A stretch of 64,000 bases of DNA, taken from the NCBI GenBank assembly GCA_029931535.1, contig JAQPZY010001448.1, positions 1,302,001 through 1,366,000 of the forward strand, written 5' to 3'. Positions 35,352 through 46,149 of this stretch are shown here, one piece after another; position 1 is the stretch's first letter; the number at the start of each line of letters is the position of its first letter. The notes beneath the pieces are model-generated. The model had not been told where the DNA came from. It saw nothing but the letters and a program-made list of their open reading frames with translations, and made no database searches. The DNA comes from Margaritifera margaritifera (taxonomy: Eukaryota > Mollusca > Bivalvia > Unionida > Margaritiferidae). Position numbers and translations under genes: made by a program.

Positions 35352-36176
35352 AGCGGTGTTGCACACAGAGTGTGTGCTCGTAGGTTTTCTTGCAAATTTT
35401 TGTCCCATGTCCCCCAAATCTTGACCCTGGTGCGCTTTTTAGTCACATCTACAACTTTTCATTAGTGGATGTCCATGCATGTCTCTGTTGGTGCTAGCAA
35501 TGTCCCAAGTCACAAAAGGTGATAAAACTGTAAGATGACTATGAATATATATTTTAAAACAATGTATCTGGCAATTTAAACATTCAAGGCTTGTGCTAGT
35601 TGGCTGAGTTGCAATGTAAAGTGTTTGACAGCCATTAGTGTAATGTACATATATTTTCAAGGTTAAAGTCACCCCAACAGTGAGGAAGATATAATTTATT
35701 TTGAGGTTGACAGAAGTGATTAAATTTATGCAGATGCACAATTTGTCATGTAATTAATGATTTGTTAGTTTGGAAAGAAAAGTAATTCAGAAAACATAGG
35801 TATTTATTATAATAAATGCTAGTACATAATGCGTGTACACAAAAGTTAAATGAGATAGCAAGATCCGGAACAGAATATTCCATGGTGCAGCTCATTTCAG
35901 GTTAATCAGATAATGTTTTTATGAGTTATTTGAGCACATGATAAAACTTTTATTGCAGTAATGTAAGTGTTCGAGGAAAATGTGATAGTACAGTGCAGAC
36001 CACAAAGTTAAGGTGGCAAAACTGTTGAAGCAACCAAGATTATCTCATTTTTATAGCACGATTAGTGCATTATGTACTATTATTTTCATTTGTCCTTTAC
36101 AATGGTGTGCGACCCCCAGATTTGGAGGAAGTTGGACACAGTGTCCCCTGCCCTTGGGATCCTGTGTGCGACACTG
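35352..36176 (-). mobile_element. R1 element, copy 3, inserted into a minisatellite
   Basis: The borders are CGGTGTTGCACACAG on the left and CTGTGTGCGACACTG on the right, a 15-bp inverted pair with two mismatches. The minisatellite unit is split exactly here, with TTTA on both sides (35348-35351 and 36177-36180). The interior matches, inverted, 13332-13930 and 8180-8860. It has no transposase ORF, so it is probably a non-autonomous DNA transposon of about 825 bp. The superfamily is not identified. Confidence 0.75.
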
Positions 36177-36295
36177 TTTATGGTGTGATATTTAATGATG
36201 TAAGTTTAACATTTTCAGATATTTTGATCTTATCTTTATGATGTGATATTTTCATCTTTATGGTGTGATATTTGATGATGTAATTGTTAAATATA
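36177..36295. repeat. About 59-bp minisatellite, right part
   Basis: Continuation of the 35.2-kb array after the R1 insertion, two copies plus a fragment. It ends about 35 bp before the acceptor of the first NF-YA-like coding exon. Confidence 0.83.
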
Positions 36296-36331
36296 AATGT
36301 AATAAATTAAATTATGTTAATTCTTCTTTCA

Positions 36332-36619
36332 GCTTTCTGGTGTGCATTTTCATAACGTGACGGCATGTAGATTTACAGACGATGTTGTGTAGTTATTGAT
36401 CTTGCCATGGACCAGTACCAACAACAACCTGCCATCGCAATGGAAAATTCTGTTTCTGCAGCTACGGTGTTTCCCCAGATGGCACAACCAGTCATGATGC
36501 AGGGGGTTCATGGGGGATTCCTCCAGTTCCTCCAATCTGGAATGCAGCAGTTTCAGGCAGGAACACAAATCCCTGCTCATGGGGCACAACTACCTCTAGC
36601 TCAGGGGGCACAACCCCAG
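36332..36619 (+). CDS. NFYA: NF-YA-like transcription factor, first coding exon (start codon at 36407)
   Basis: The acceptor is TTCTTCTTTCAG and the donor is CCCCAG before GTACTT. The exon carries 75 nt of 5' UTR and then 71 codons from the ATG at 36407, ending in phase 0. The peptide begins MDQYQQQPAIAMENSVSAAT and contains AQPVMMQGVHGG, then a Q/A/G-rich tail. The MDQY start recalls the MEQY of vertebrate NF-YA, and QPVMMQGVHGG recalls its QPIMVQAVPGG. NF-YA is the CCAAT-binding subunit of the NF-Y trimer. Its conserved DNA-binding domain is C-terminal and outside the window, so the identification rests on the activation domain alone. Another Q-rich factor cannot be excluded. Confidence 0.6.
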
Positions 36620-37830
36620 GTACTTGTAGCTCGACTTGTCTGGCTCCTAGTTATGTCTTTATAAGACTTGATATTTATTTTTAGTGGTAAATCAGGGCAG
36701 AAAAAATATGCCATGTGATGCTTGTTGTATTTCCAGGATATGGTTTGTACTGACATAGACAAACCAGCACATTTTCCTTTCCATGTCTCTTTCTTTCATA
36801 CGTAGAATTGGCACACACACACGCACACCTTTTTTTTTTTTTTTAATGGCCAAAAATCCTTTGCTGTTCCTTGCAAGACTTGGCTAAAAACAGTTTACTC
36901 CAAACCATTCGTTTCTTACATGTATACACAAGGAAAGTTAGAAACAGAAATAACTATCTTTTTTAAAATGAGCCTGGAAATGCAAATACAGTGATATTTT
37001 CTACATGAAGCTGAAGTGCTCTTTCTTTTCACACAGTATAAAATATCAGAAGAATCTGAAAATAACAACTAGGACCATTACAAGTCGAGCTGGGGTTATT
37101 GCCTTGGGTGGTGAAGGTACTAATATCTCCCCTCTTGCCTGGGATGAGGTCTGGACCATTTAAAAACTGCCTAGTGTCAAATTTCCAGGGGGGCTGATTA
37201 CAAATTAAGTAAATCATGGACACTTTATGGTAGAGAAAATTCAGAAGAAAAAAGTTGGACATTTAGTGATGTAAGGTACAATAAAATCATATTGCAGTCA
37301 AAGTTTGTTATCTAAGATAAAATATTTCAGTCATGTTGTTTATGGTGATTTAAACTGTTTTAAATGATACAAATATATACACAAAAAGCTGTTCATGACC
37401 TGCATGTCAAGCCTGCCTTCAAGCTTGAAAATTAAATATACAGGGATGAGAATTTTCCGTGAATTCACAGAATTTCCTTGATTTTTAGGGTCATCTTTCT
37501 AATTTCTGAGATGCATATTCATTGAGAAAATTGGGGTGGGGTAGGGTCAATTGATTGAGCGCCGATTTACTGGACGGTTCATTGCCCGGTCATAGGTTTA
37601 GACATATCAGTTGTGCGTTTCCTAATAATGAATTTCTGATACCAGTTTAATCTAATTGGAATCACTTTGTTTTCTTCAACGATTTAAACATATTAGTTGC
37701 ACGAATTGCTTAACGCATTAACATTTTTGTCATTTCCTGGTAATGAATATTTAATATCAGCCTAAAGTAATTAGAATAAATTTGTTTTCTCAGTTATAAT
37801 ATCATCAATTTATAACGTGTCTGTCTGAAA
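36620..37830. other. Intron after the first NF-YA-like coding exon, left part
   Basis: Non-coding sequence with a T run near 36831-36844. At 37036-37160 are short stretches resembling the inverse of the upstream exon and its intron (CATTACAAGTCGAGCTGG). No gene recognised. Confidence 0.4.
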
Positions 37831-37831
37831 A

Positions 37832-38230
37832 ATGTTGTATGTAACTCTAATTGCATCAGATGATGCCAGAATTCAGGAAGTGGACGGTAGTGTGAAAAAT
37901 AAATTATCATGGGCTTGGTTGGATCAATATGTTGATATCTTAATAAATCATGAAGTAAAATCATTAAAATTGTCAAAGTTTGTAACAGAATTGGACATTA
38001 CGGGGAAAGGCATTGTGCTCACCGTGTGAATGCCTCATTAGTTTCAGAGGCAAAGGTGTTGGGGGCACTAATAGAGCACTGTACAAACTAAAAAAAACCA
38101 TAAGGAAAAGGTGAAAGTGAAAACAACGAACTATTCATTGGATTATCTCCTGAAAGATAATGATACTAAAGCTAGTCCTGCTCCAGACAGTACAGTCCCA
38201 GCAACTGTGAATGCTACTTCTAGTTACAGT
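37832..38230 (+). pseudogene. Degenerate ORF, probably transposon-derived
   Basis: A 65-codon ORF (MLYVTLIASDDARIQEVDGS at its start, later SWAWLDQYVDILINHEVKSL and LDITGKG) runs into a stop. The reading continues in other frames with NYSLDYLLKDND. The wording resembles the N-terminal zinc-finger leader seen in transposon-related invertebrate proteins, but the cysteines and histidines are lost. It abuts the mariner fragment. I cannot assign it firmly. Confidence 0.35.
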
Positions 38231-38244
38231 GTAGTCCAGACCTA

Positions 38245-38440
38245 CTGAGGGGTGACTTCATTTTGAATCAGATTAATGCCCCTGCATACACATTCAAGGT
38301 TGTAATGCAGACCTTACAAAGGGTTGACGTTGAAACCCTAAATCACCTAACATACAGCCCAGATTTAGCTCCTTACAACTTAAGGCTTTTTCCAAAATTG
38401 AAAGATTTATTGTTCGGGAAACCATTGCAAAAGCAGAGAA
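38245..38440 (+). pseudogene. mariner-type transposase C-terminal fragment
   Basis: The reading QINAPAYTFKVVMQTLQ, then ETLNHLTYSPDLAPYNLRLF and PKLKDLLFGKPLQ, corresponds to the DNAPAH...PPYSPDLAPSDYxLFPxLK block of mariner/Tc1 transposases (DD34D). Both catalytic aspartates in this block are replaced: DNAPAH reads INAPAY and APSD reads APYN. The fragment is dead and lacks its N-terminal half and terminal repeats. Confidence 0.75.
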
Positions 38441-38549
38441 CTAATGTTGTCACATGTTCAGAACACGGGTCACAAGATGGGAGGAGTGCATTAGGTCGAA
38501 AGGAAGTTACTTTGAGAAGGACTACTAAAATTGTTGTAAACAGTTAAGT

Positions 38550-40130
38550 AACGTTTTCTTTACAGCATTTGTTGTAGAACTTTTTGATGAACCTTTGCTG
38601 TTACCTACTTTTGGTGGAAAGGTGTTGAACCCACCAAGACATACCAGCATATCAATTTCCATAACTCCCTGACCAGTAGAAACCAAAAAATTTATCAAAG
38701 CACAAAAAGTCACTGAAGCTCAAAATGTAGGTCAAACTGACTAATGTTTGGCAATTTGGTGACATGTTCATGAACTAAGTTGCATGACTCACTAACCAGT
38801 AATGCAAAAAAACCTGAAATAAACAAAAAACTTAACCTAAAAGTTAAGGAAGCATATATCCACATACCAAGTAACATGACTGTGTGGCCAACTGTACTTG
38901 AAAAACTGACCACATTACTTAAGTACAAGTAAAGTAAAAAAAACATTAACATTAAGGTTAATCTCAAATTAATGTGCCATCACTTTAACATCAAGATTAG
39001 TCTCAAGGTTAACATGCTATCACTGTGAAAACAAGAAAAAATCCTTTCTCTCCCCCCCCCCCCTTCCCATGAGTCATCCCATGGACTTGGATGATATGAA
39101 ATAAAGTTAATATTGAAGTTACATTCCAAATCTAAAGAGGGTGGGTTAAAATGGTATTGAAATAAAAAGAAAGGAAAGAGCTTGTAACATGGGGGTTTAT
39201 CTAAGGTGTGGATGATGTATGGGTGGATGTACGCACAGATGAACATGCACACAGGTGCCAGTGTGATCATATGTCTAGATTTTGCAAAGGTGGGCTTGAC
39301 AGTGAAGTCTGCTTGCTTTTGTAATATATGGGTTGCAAAATCCGAGATGCAACCTTATGGGATTTTGCAGAATTCAAAATTTTGGTGTCAAGTCCACATT
39401 CCAAATTATATTGACAAAGTTCTGGAAGATAAAAATTTTGGAATAAAATTTTGAACATGATTTTATTTTATGTAGACACAGGTAGTAAAGTACTCTAGCA
39501 CCAATATGATAGACCAGTACATAGAATATAGTTTCTCAATGTAAAAAAGCAATATTGATGACAAGAAACCAGTCTGAAAATGGGTGTAAAAATGGTGGCA
39601 GAAATGAAGAGGAAAGATACAGATTATTCATGAGGAAAATTTATTTTAATAGCAGTAGTACAATACCTGCTCTATTGTGTTGTTTTCCTTTTCCATGACT
39701 TGTAGTTCCCCGTCCAAGCTAATTATTTCCTCCAATTAGTATTGGAGGGCCAGAATTGAAAAGAACATGATCCCAGTCTGACTCCTTAGTTACAGCCAAC
39801 ATATGGAATACCATTCTCTTTTTCCTTGACAATGTGCAAGTTACACATGTGCTATATCGCTCATTGAAATTTGCCTTCGTTTTAGGTTTTCAACATATTC
39901 TTGGCATTTCACCTACCTTCTTGTATCGATTGAGTGTTTGCCCCCCTCAGTCCTTGCTTCTTTTTAGTGTTATTTGTGTTTTTGTTTGTATAAATTTTAG
40001 GGTTTTTTTGCACCTTGCTTGGCATGCAGTGCTTCATTAAATTATATAACCTTCATAGTTCAAGAGCAAGGGTAAGTATTGTCTACACTTTTATGTTTCT
40101 GGATTTATATATTCAGAGTTTATAATGTCT
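38550..40130. other. Intronic stretch between the mariner fragment and the DIRS-like element
   Basis: Non-coding. It includes a duplicated phrase, TTAACATTAAGGTTAATCTC and TAACATCAAGATTAGTCTC, at 38945-39015 and a C run at 39052-39063. Nothing else recognised. Confidence 0.45.
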
Positions 40131-40299
40131 AGCTATTGAGTCCATTTGCTGACTTAGCCCCTAATACCTCCCCACTCCCCCAGACCTTGGGGTATAATAA
40201 GTGGGGATATCGGCTGGGCACTAGGCTTGCCTCTTGGTTATAACCTTAGACGACTTTGAACTTAAGGCCCAGACTATTGTGACCATTGCTTACATGTCA

Positions 40300-43200
40300 A
40301 TCTCTTTTCGGCAGCCTTCTTTGATCTCTTGAAGGAGGAATTGTCATCTACAGCGGCGCTTTAACGTTTGCTGGAAGCTGTAGTGAAAATATTGCGGCAT
40401 GCTATCGCCATGTCAATGGTGCTCTCCTCAGAGCTTCTTCACCTCCACAGGGATGCTGCTTTGGAGATGTTGAAAGTCTTGCTGAAACCTTTTAAGGTCC
40501 GCTCGTCTTGAGGCAGAGACGCTCTCCGATGGCCTCATTCTCTCCATGGTGTCACAGGATTTGAAGGACCAACAACACAGGTCCCTACCAGCGGCTCTAG
40601 TCCCTTTGAAACAAGCCTAAAAGCGTGCCGTCCTTAACTGGCCTATGGGACCTTCTCCCAAGTTCTTCAAGTAGGTGCAACCTCAACAGTCTTACAAGCA
40701 GCCTCAATTCAAAGCTCCCTCTTGCCCATCATTCACTAGACGAGGCGGTCGGAAAGGCCAAGGAAGAAAGTCTTTGGACTCCTCCTTCCCCAAAGAGGGA
40801 GGGGGTCAGCCCTAAGGATTTGTGCCCTTTTCTGCAGTGTCTTTCTCTTATCAGCATTGGTAGGAGCTCATCTAGCCCATTTTTCAAGGGTTTGGTCAGG
40901 CATCACAGACAATGTGTGGATCCGTTCCACCTTAAAGAATGACTACCGGCTTTGTTTCTGGGAACATCCTTCCCTATCATGGACCACCATCTCGTTTCAC
41001 CAGTCCAAACTGTCTCAATTTACAGGACGCGGTACACACCCTTCTGCAAAAGGTGCAGTCAAGAGGATGGAAAACAACTAGACTCCATCTTTCTATCCCC
41101 AGAACTTTCTGGTGTCGAAAAAAGGTAGAAAGTTTCGGCTCATAATTGACCTTTCTGCCTTAAACAAATTTCTTCAGGAAGAATGCTTCAGGATGTAGAC
41201 TACTGCCTCAGCATGGAACACCATAAGGCCCTACAACTGGGTGATCTCCATCGATCTTTAGGATGTTGTACCTTCACATCTCCATCTTCCCTCCACACAG
41301 AAAATACCTCTGGTTTTGTCTTGACCAGGAGGTATTTCAATTTTGAGTTCTGTTTGGCCTCGCCTCTGCCTCTAGAACTTGTTTGAGGCTGATGGGGGTA
41401 GTTGCAGCCCACTTGAGATCATTAGAAATTCCCATTCTCCAGTATATGTGTTTTGATAACAGTTATGATACACAATGTCCTCAGAGATTCTCTTCTGAAG
41501 GACCTGTCCCTCAGTTGCTTCTAGCTAACTGGAGACTGCACAATGATCCTCTATCAGCTTGGATCTCCTTGGGATCTGATTTACACCACCGCCTGCATTG
41601 GTGGATACATAAGGACCAGTTTCTGACTGGAGTCTCAATTCACACCCGAGAACCCCACTCTTTTCTCTAGACTGATGCATCAGGTTCATGATGGGGTGCT
41701 CACCTGGAGCCAGAGGGTGTAGTTCTTAAGAGAATTTGGTCCCGGGAAGAAGTGACCATTCATATAAACAACTTGGAAATGCAGGCAGTGTTTCTAGTCA
41801 TTCAGGGTGTGTATATCTCATAAGGCGTCATTGCATGAAGGTCGCTTCAGACAACATGTCATTAATAGCATACCTCAGACATTCTGGAGATATGCATGCT
41901 CCTTCTCTTTGCGTGGAAGTCTGCGACCTTCTCCAATGGGCAACTTAGGAGATCACTCTCCGAGTCTACCATAGCTCGGGCATATATCCTTGCGGACCAT
42001 CTGTCCAGAAGGCATAGTGCAGTCCTCAAAGAATGGTCACTACACCAGTCAGTAGAAGACTCACTTTTCAAACTGTGGGGGGTAGGATTCTTGTTGGACT
42101 TGTTCACCACGAGACTGAACAACTAGCTCTCCTTTTATGTCTCTCCATTAGCAGATCATAGGGTTTGGGCATTGGACGCTTTCAGTCTAAAGTGCGATCA
42201 TCTGTATGCATATGCCTTCCCACCTTTCAAAGTACATCCGCAGGTGCTTTACCAAGTCAGGATCTCCACTGCTCAGCTCATCCTGGGAGCCCCCATGTGG
42301 CTCCAGTGGTCAAGGTTCAATGACATACTCAACCTGTTGGTAGAAGATTCAAAGAGATTACCAAAGAGGACAGACCTGCTGTCACAGCATAGGGGGGTCT
42401 TTCCTGTACAACAGCATATGGATTCTCCACCTTCACAATTTGCTCATTTCAAGCGATCAATCCACCAGGACCAAATTTTGAGTAAGGTTGCCAATTGCAT
42501 CATTAAGGCTAAGAGGCAATCTACTTTTAAGGTTTTATGATGCAAAGTGGAGAATCTTCTGTGATTGGTGCAGTAGGAAACGCATTGATCCTTGTTCTCC
42601 CCCTTTGGGCATAGTTGCAGATTTTCTTCTTTTCCTTTTTGAGGTAAGAGAATGTTCCATATCCACTATTAAAGGCTATAGGGAAGCCCTTTCTAACACT
42701 GTCAAGTTCTCCAGGGGTTCCGCCATTCGGTCAGACTCTCATCTTTCCGATCTCATTAGGTATTTTGAGCTTCAGAGACTGGTATCTCGCTCGCTAATGC
42801 CTAAATGTAATCTTTTGTGTGTTCTTTAGGCATTGTCAAAACCCCTTTATAAACCCTTGAGTGAAGCTTCTTTTGAGAACCTTACCCATAAGACATTTTT
42901 TTTTCCTGCTCTCCTTGGCATCCACAAGGAGGAGCTTCATGCCTTGTCATTGGAAAAGTTCAGTGGTAATTAGGATTCAGTTTCTCTTCTTTGCCAACCT
43001 AGGTGTCTGGCTAAGAATCAGCTAGCTTCAGTAGCTTCACTTCATATTGAGATTCCCAGTCTCAGTCTTATCTGTGCTGGGGATGATCAAGACATGCTCC
43101 TTTGCCTAGTTAGAGTCTTAAGGTTTATTTGGCTTCTTTTAAAGGGAGAAGGAAAGGTCGGAAGTGTCTCCTTACCTATTAAGGGTTCCTCTGATATTTT

Positions 43201-43400
43201 GGCAGCCACTATTTCCAGGTGGATTGTCCTCACTATAAAGAAAGCTTATCAGTCCCTCACTGAAAGAGACCTTTCTTTCATGAGAATTAAAGCCCATGAA
43301 GTTAGGCCTATTGCTACATCTTCGGCCTATTTGAATCAGTAATCTTTGGATGATGTTATGATAGTCATCTTCTGGCAGTTTCAGACTACCTTCTGTTCCC
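40300..43400 (+). mobile_element. DIRS-like retrotransposon, decayed (RT, RNase H, tyrosine recombinase)
   Basis: The reading order across several frames is as follows. A gag-like region at 40300-40850. Reverse transcriptase at 41040-41470, with LIIDLSALNKFL then HKALQLGDLHRS and FPPHRKYLWFCLDQEVFQF. RNase H at 41670-42130, with ARAYILADHLSRRHSAVL and KLWGVGFLLDLFTTRLN. A linker, LKCDHLYAYAFPPFKVHPQV. A tyrosine recombinase at 42540-43340, with YDAKWRIFCDWCSRKRIDPC, STIKGYREALSNTVKFS, ATISRWIVLTIKKAYQSLT and LSFMRIKAHEVRPIATSSAY. The RT, RNase H and tyrosine recombinase order without an integrase is diagnostic of DIRS. At least six stops or frameshifts make it non-functional. Confidence 0.85.
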
Positions 43401-43654
43401 TTTAATCTTTGACGCATCAGAACAAAGTAATTTTTCTTGTTTGTCCCTATAGTGACAGCTGAACAGGTGACTTGGCCTTCTACCAGCTTACAGTAGTAAA
43501 CACTTCTTCCATAAGGGAAAGTACAATAGTTTTTTTATACCATATTCATTAAGGGCATCAGCCTCCCTCTGAACTGGTAAATTCAGCAATGCAATATAGT
43601 AGCTGGTAATGTTTTACTGCTATTAAAATGTAGGGGTTTGGGGGGAGTAAATTA

Positions 43655-43830
43655 ATTTTAATTATGTAATACTTACCGGCTTCTGTTGCAAAGATTCCCT
43701 CCCACCCCATTCTGATGTCCTTTGGTCTAGGTAATTAGCTTGGATCGGGGACTATTAGTCTCGAAAAAAAAGGAAATAAAGCAGTGGTAGCTGGTAAGTA
43801 CTACATAATTAAAATTAGTATTCTTCACCC
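43655..43830. repeat. Inverted repeat at the 3' side of the DIRS-like element
   Basis: TTTTAATTATGTAATACTTA with CCGGCT at about 43655-43682 is mirrored by AGCTGGTAAGTACTACATAA with TTAAAAT at about 43790-43816. It follows the recombinase remnant and may be a terminal repeat of that element or an independent foldback. Confidence 0.55.
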
Positions 43831-44319
43831 CACCCCCACCCCCCACTTTAAAAAAAATGCATGTTTATGGTTATTGTTTTGGCAAAAAAATGTTGCATAA
43901 ATTGAAGGTTCTGGAATGGGAGGAATGGATACACCATTTATTCTCAATGCACCTAAATTGTTACTGACAGTATAGGTATTTGTAGGCTCATAAGAAGATG
44001 CAGTATGATTGTATAGAAGTTTGTTATATTTATTGAGCGCATTCTCAATTCCAGATGGACTGTCTAGAGTCAGTAAATTTTACATTAGGATTCCTGGGCT
44101 GGCATCTCTGCAAAATTTCTTGCAGAATATTTCTTTCAAAGCTAAATTTGAACAAATAATTTCGTCTGTGAATAATAATATTGGAGAAATGTCATGCACA
44201 AGTTTGTGAAATTGATTTGGAGCTTAAATGAGCATAATTTTGTAACACTTGATACAAGTCCGCTGCATTTGTATATGTCTGCATGGAAAGCATATAATGT
44301 TATGGTCATATCTGTCTGT

Positions 44320-45360
44320 CTGTTAACAATTTTGTTTTCTTGCGATAACTTTGAGTTCTACTTTACATACCTTCACCAAACTTGGCACATGAGTTGCTTC
44401 ATAGGATATAAAGAACTGGTCTGATTGGGAGTTAGAAATTCAAAGTCAAGGTCACTGTACCCGACCAAAGCAAATTGGTTTTTGTACAAGAACATGAGTT
44501 ACCTTTACTAAACTTTGCAGGTGGGTTGCCCGATAGGGAGACAAACAACTCTGCTGATTTGGGGTAAGAAGGTCAGAGTTGAGTTTCATGACAAAATGGT
44601 TTCTGTTCAATAACTGTTCTGCTTCATAGACCTTCACCAGGCTTTGTAGATAACATGCTGTATAGGAGACAAAGAATCCTGTTGATGTAGGGGTCAAAGA
44701 TCAAAGTTAAGGTCACATAGCAAAATGGTTTCCATGTAATAACTTAAACTTCTGTTTGACATACCTTAACCAAAGTCAGGACTTGGATTTCCCTATAAAA
44801 TATAAAAATGCTATTACTTTGGGGTCAAAAGTTCAAAAATCTGGATCACCAAGATCAGTAAAATCACAATGGTTTCCATTCAATATCTTGAGACCTACTT
44901 AACATACTGTATATACTTGCATATAAGCAAAGTCCAAATGCAAACAACATAGATCCTGATCGGCCGACATATAATGCGCCGGTAGATCAGGGTCTATGTT
45001 TGTTCTACTGATTAGTCCTTACAAACTGCATAGACCCAGATCTGCCGGCGCATTATGCGCCGGCAGATCTGGGTCTATGCAGTTTGCTGTTGGTATTGGC
45101 TTATATGCGAGTATAGATGGTACCTTCACCAGAACTTGTAGATATGTTGCCTTTGATGTAATCAAGAAGCCTATTGATTAACTTTACATCTAAAGTTTAA
45201 AGGTCATGGTTACTGCTATCTAACAAAAGGAACTAAGTGTTTCCATAGTAACATGAGTTTTACTTGATGTGTATTTACAAATATTCACAAAAATTCACAT
45301 GTTGCCCTTGATGGGACAAAGAAGTCTGATGATTTTAGGTTAAAAAAGTCAAGGTTAAGT
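44320..45360. repeat. About 140-bp degenerate tandem array with GGTCAAGGTCAC motif
   Basis: Units carry ACATACCTTCACCAAACTTG, ATAGGAGACAAAGAA, TGATTTGGGGTCAAAG and AAGTCAAGGTCACTG in order, about six copies. MITE copy F is inserted in the ACATACCTTCACC phrase at 44907-45120. Confidence 0.8.
44907..45120 (-). mobile_element. Palindromic double-hairpin MITE, copy F (contains a 65-nt perfect palindrome)
   Basis: It begins CTGTATATACTTGCATATAA and ends TTATATGCGAGTATAGATGG, and is 214 bp. TA flanks it at 44905-44906 and 45121-45122. The host array phrase ACATACCTTCACC is split at TA, so the insertion and 2-bp duplication can be read directly. One hairpin, 45022-45086, is a perfect palindrome with two 32-nt arms around a single T. 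Confidence 0.93.
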
Positions 45361-46149
45361 ATAACCAGTAACAAGGACAGACAGTGGAAATATTTGGTAC
45401 CATCTGCAGTACTCTCGTTAAGTTAATAAAATAATATAATTTAAAAGCCTTCCTGAGGTAAGGGTTAAAATAGGGTTTGCCAAGTTTACGCATTTGCCAG
45501 AAATCAGAGAAGAGTTTAACCCTTTTCCATCGGGATACCACTCCAGTCTTACTTTACCTTTGCCATCGGGATACGATTCCAGTCATATGTTCACTACATT
45601 CCGTCTACCACTTCGCGGAAGTGTGCATTTAACCATGTAATATGTCATGATTTTACATGTACTCTTTAGAAAAGAAGGAAATAAAAATAGGAAGTACACA
45701 AATGCAGTCACAGAATGAGTTTAAAATACTCCCAAAACTGGAAAAAAATTGATTTAAAAATCGAGTTTTAACATGCATAGATCGAAAATGGCAGTCAATA
45801 CTCAAGCGGCAAGTGATGGCAGTTTTGTGCTTGCAGAATTAGTTGAAAATACAGACAATTTTGTGTGGAAAATTTACATTTTATGCAGTGAGGATCGTTA
45901 TCTTTACTTCATCAATATCAATGAAGATGATGATAACTGGTTATTTGAAAATTTGATTTCAAATACGAGTTTTAACATGCAGAGATTAACATGGCGGACA
46001 TCACTGAAACTGCGAATTATGGAAGTGATGTGGGTGTCAATTTCGATGAAAATACAGACAATTTTGTGGGGAAAATTGATGTTTTACGAACTGCAGATAG
46101 TGATCTTGACTTGTCAACGAAATTAACAGAAATGATGAGAACTGGTTAA

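Noticed and set aside
38980..39458. ORFs on both strands near 39.0-39.5 kb
   Set aside because: Short, mutually overlapping, with no family resemblance or splice support.
46146..46149. TTAA read as the right end of P2
   Set aside because: Sequence before it is internal to P1 and sequence after 48679 resumes the same alignment, so this TTAA is the target of P3.
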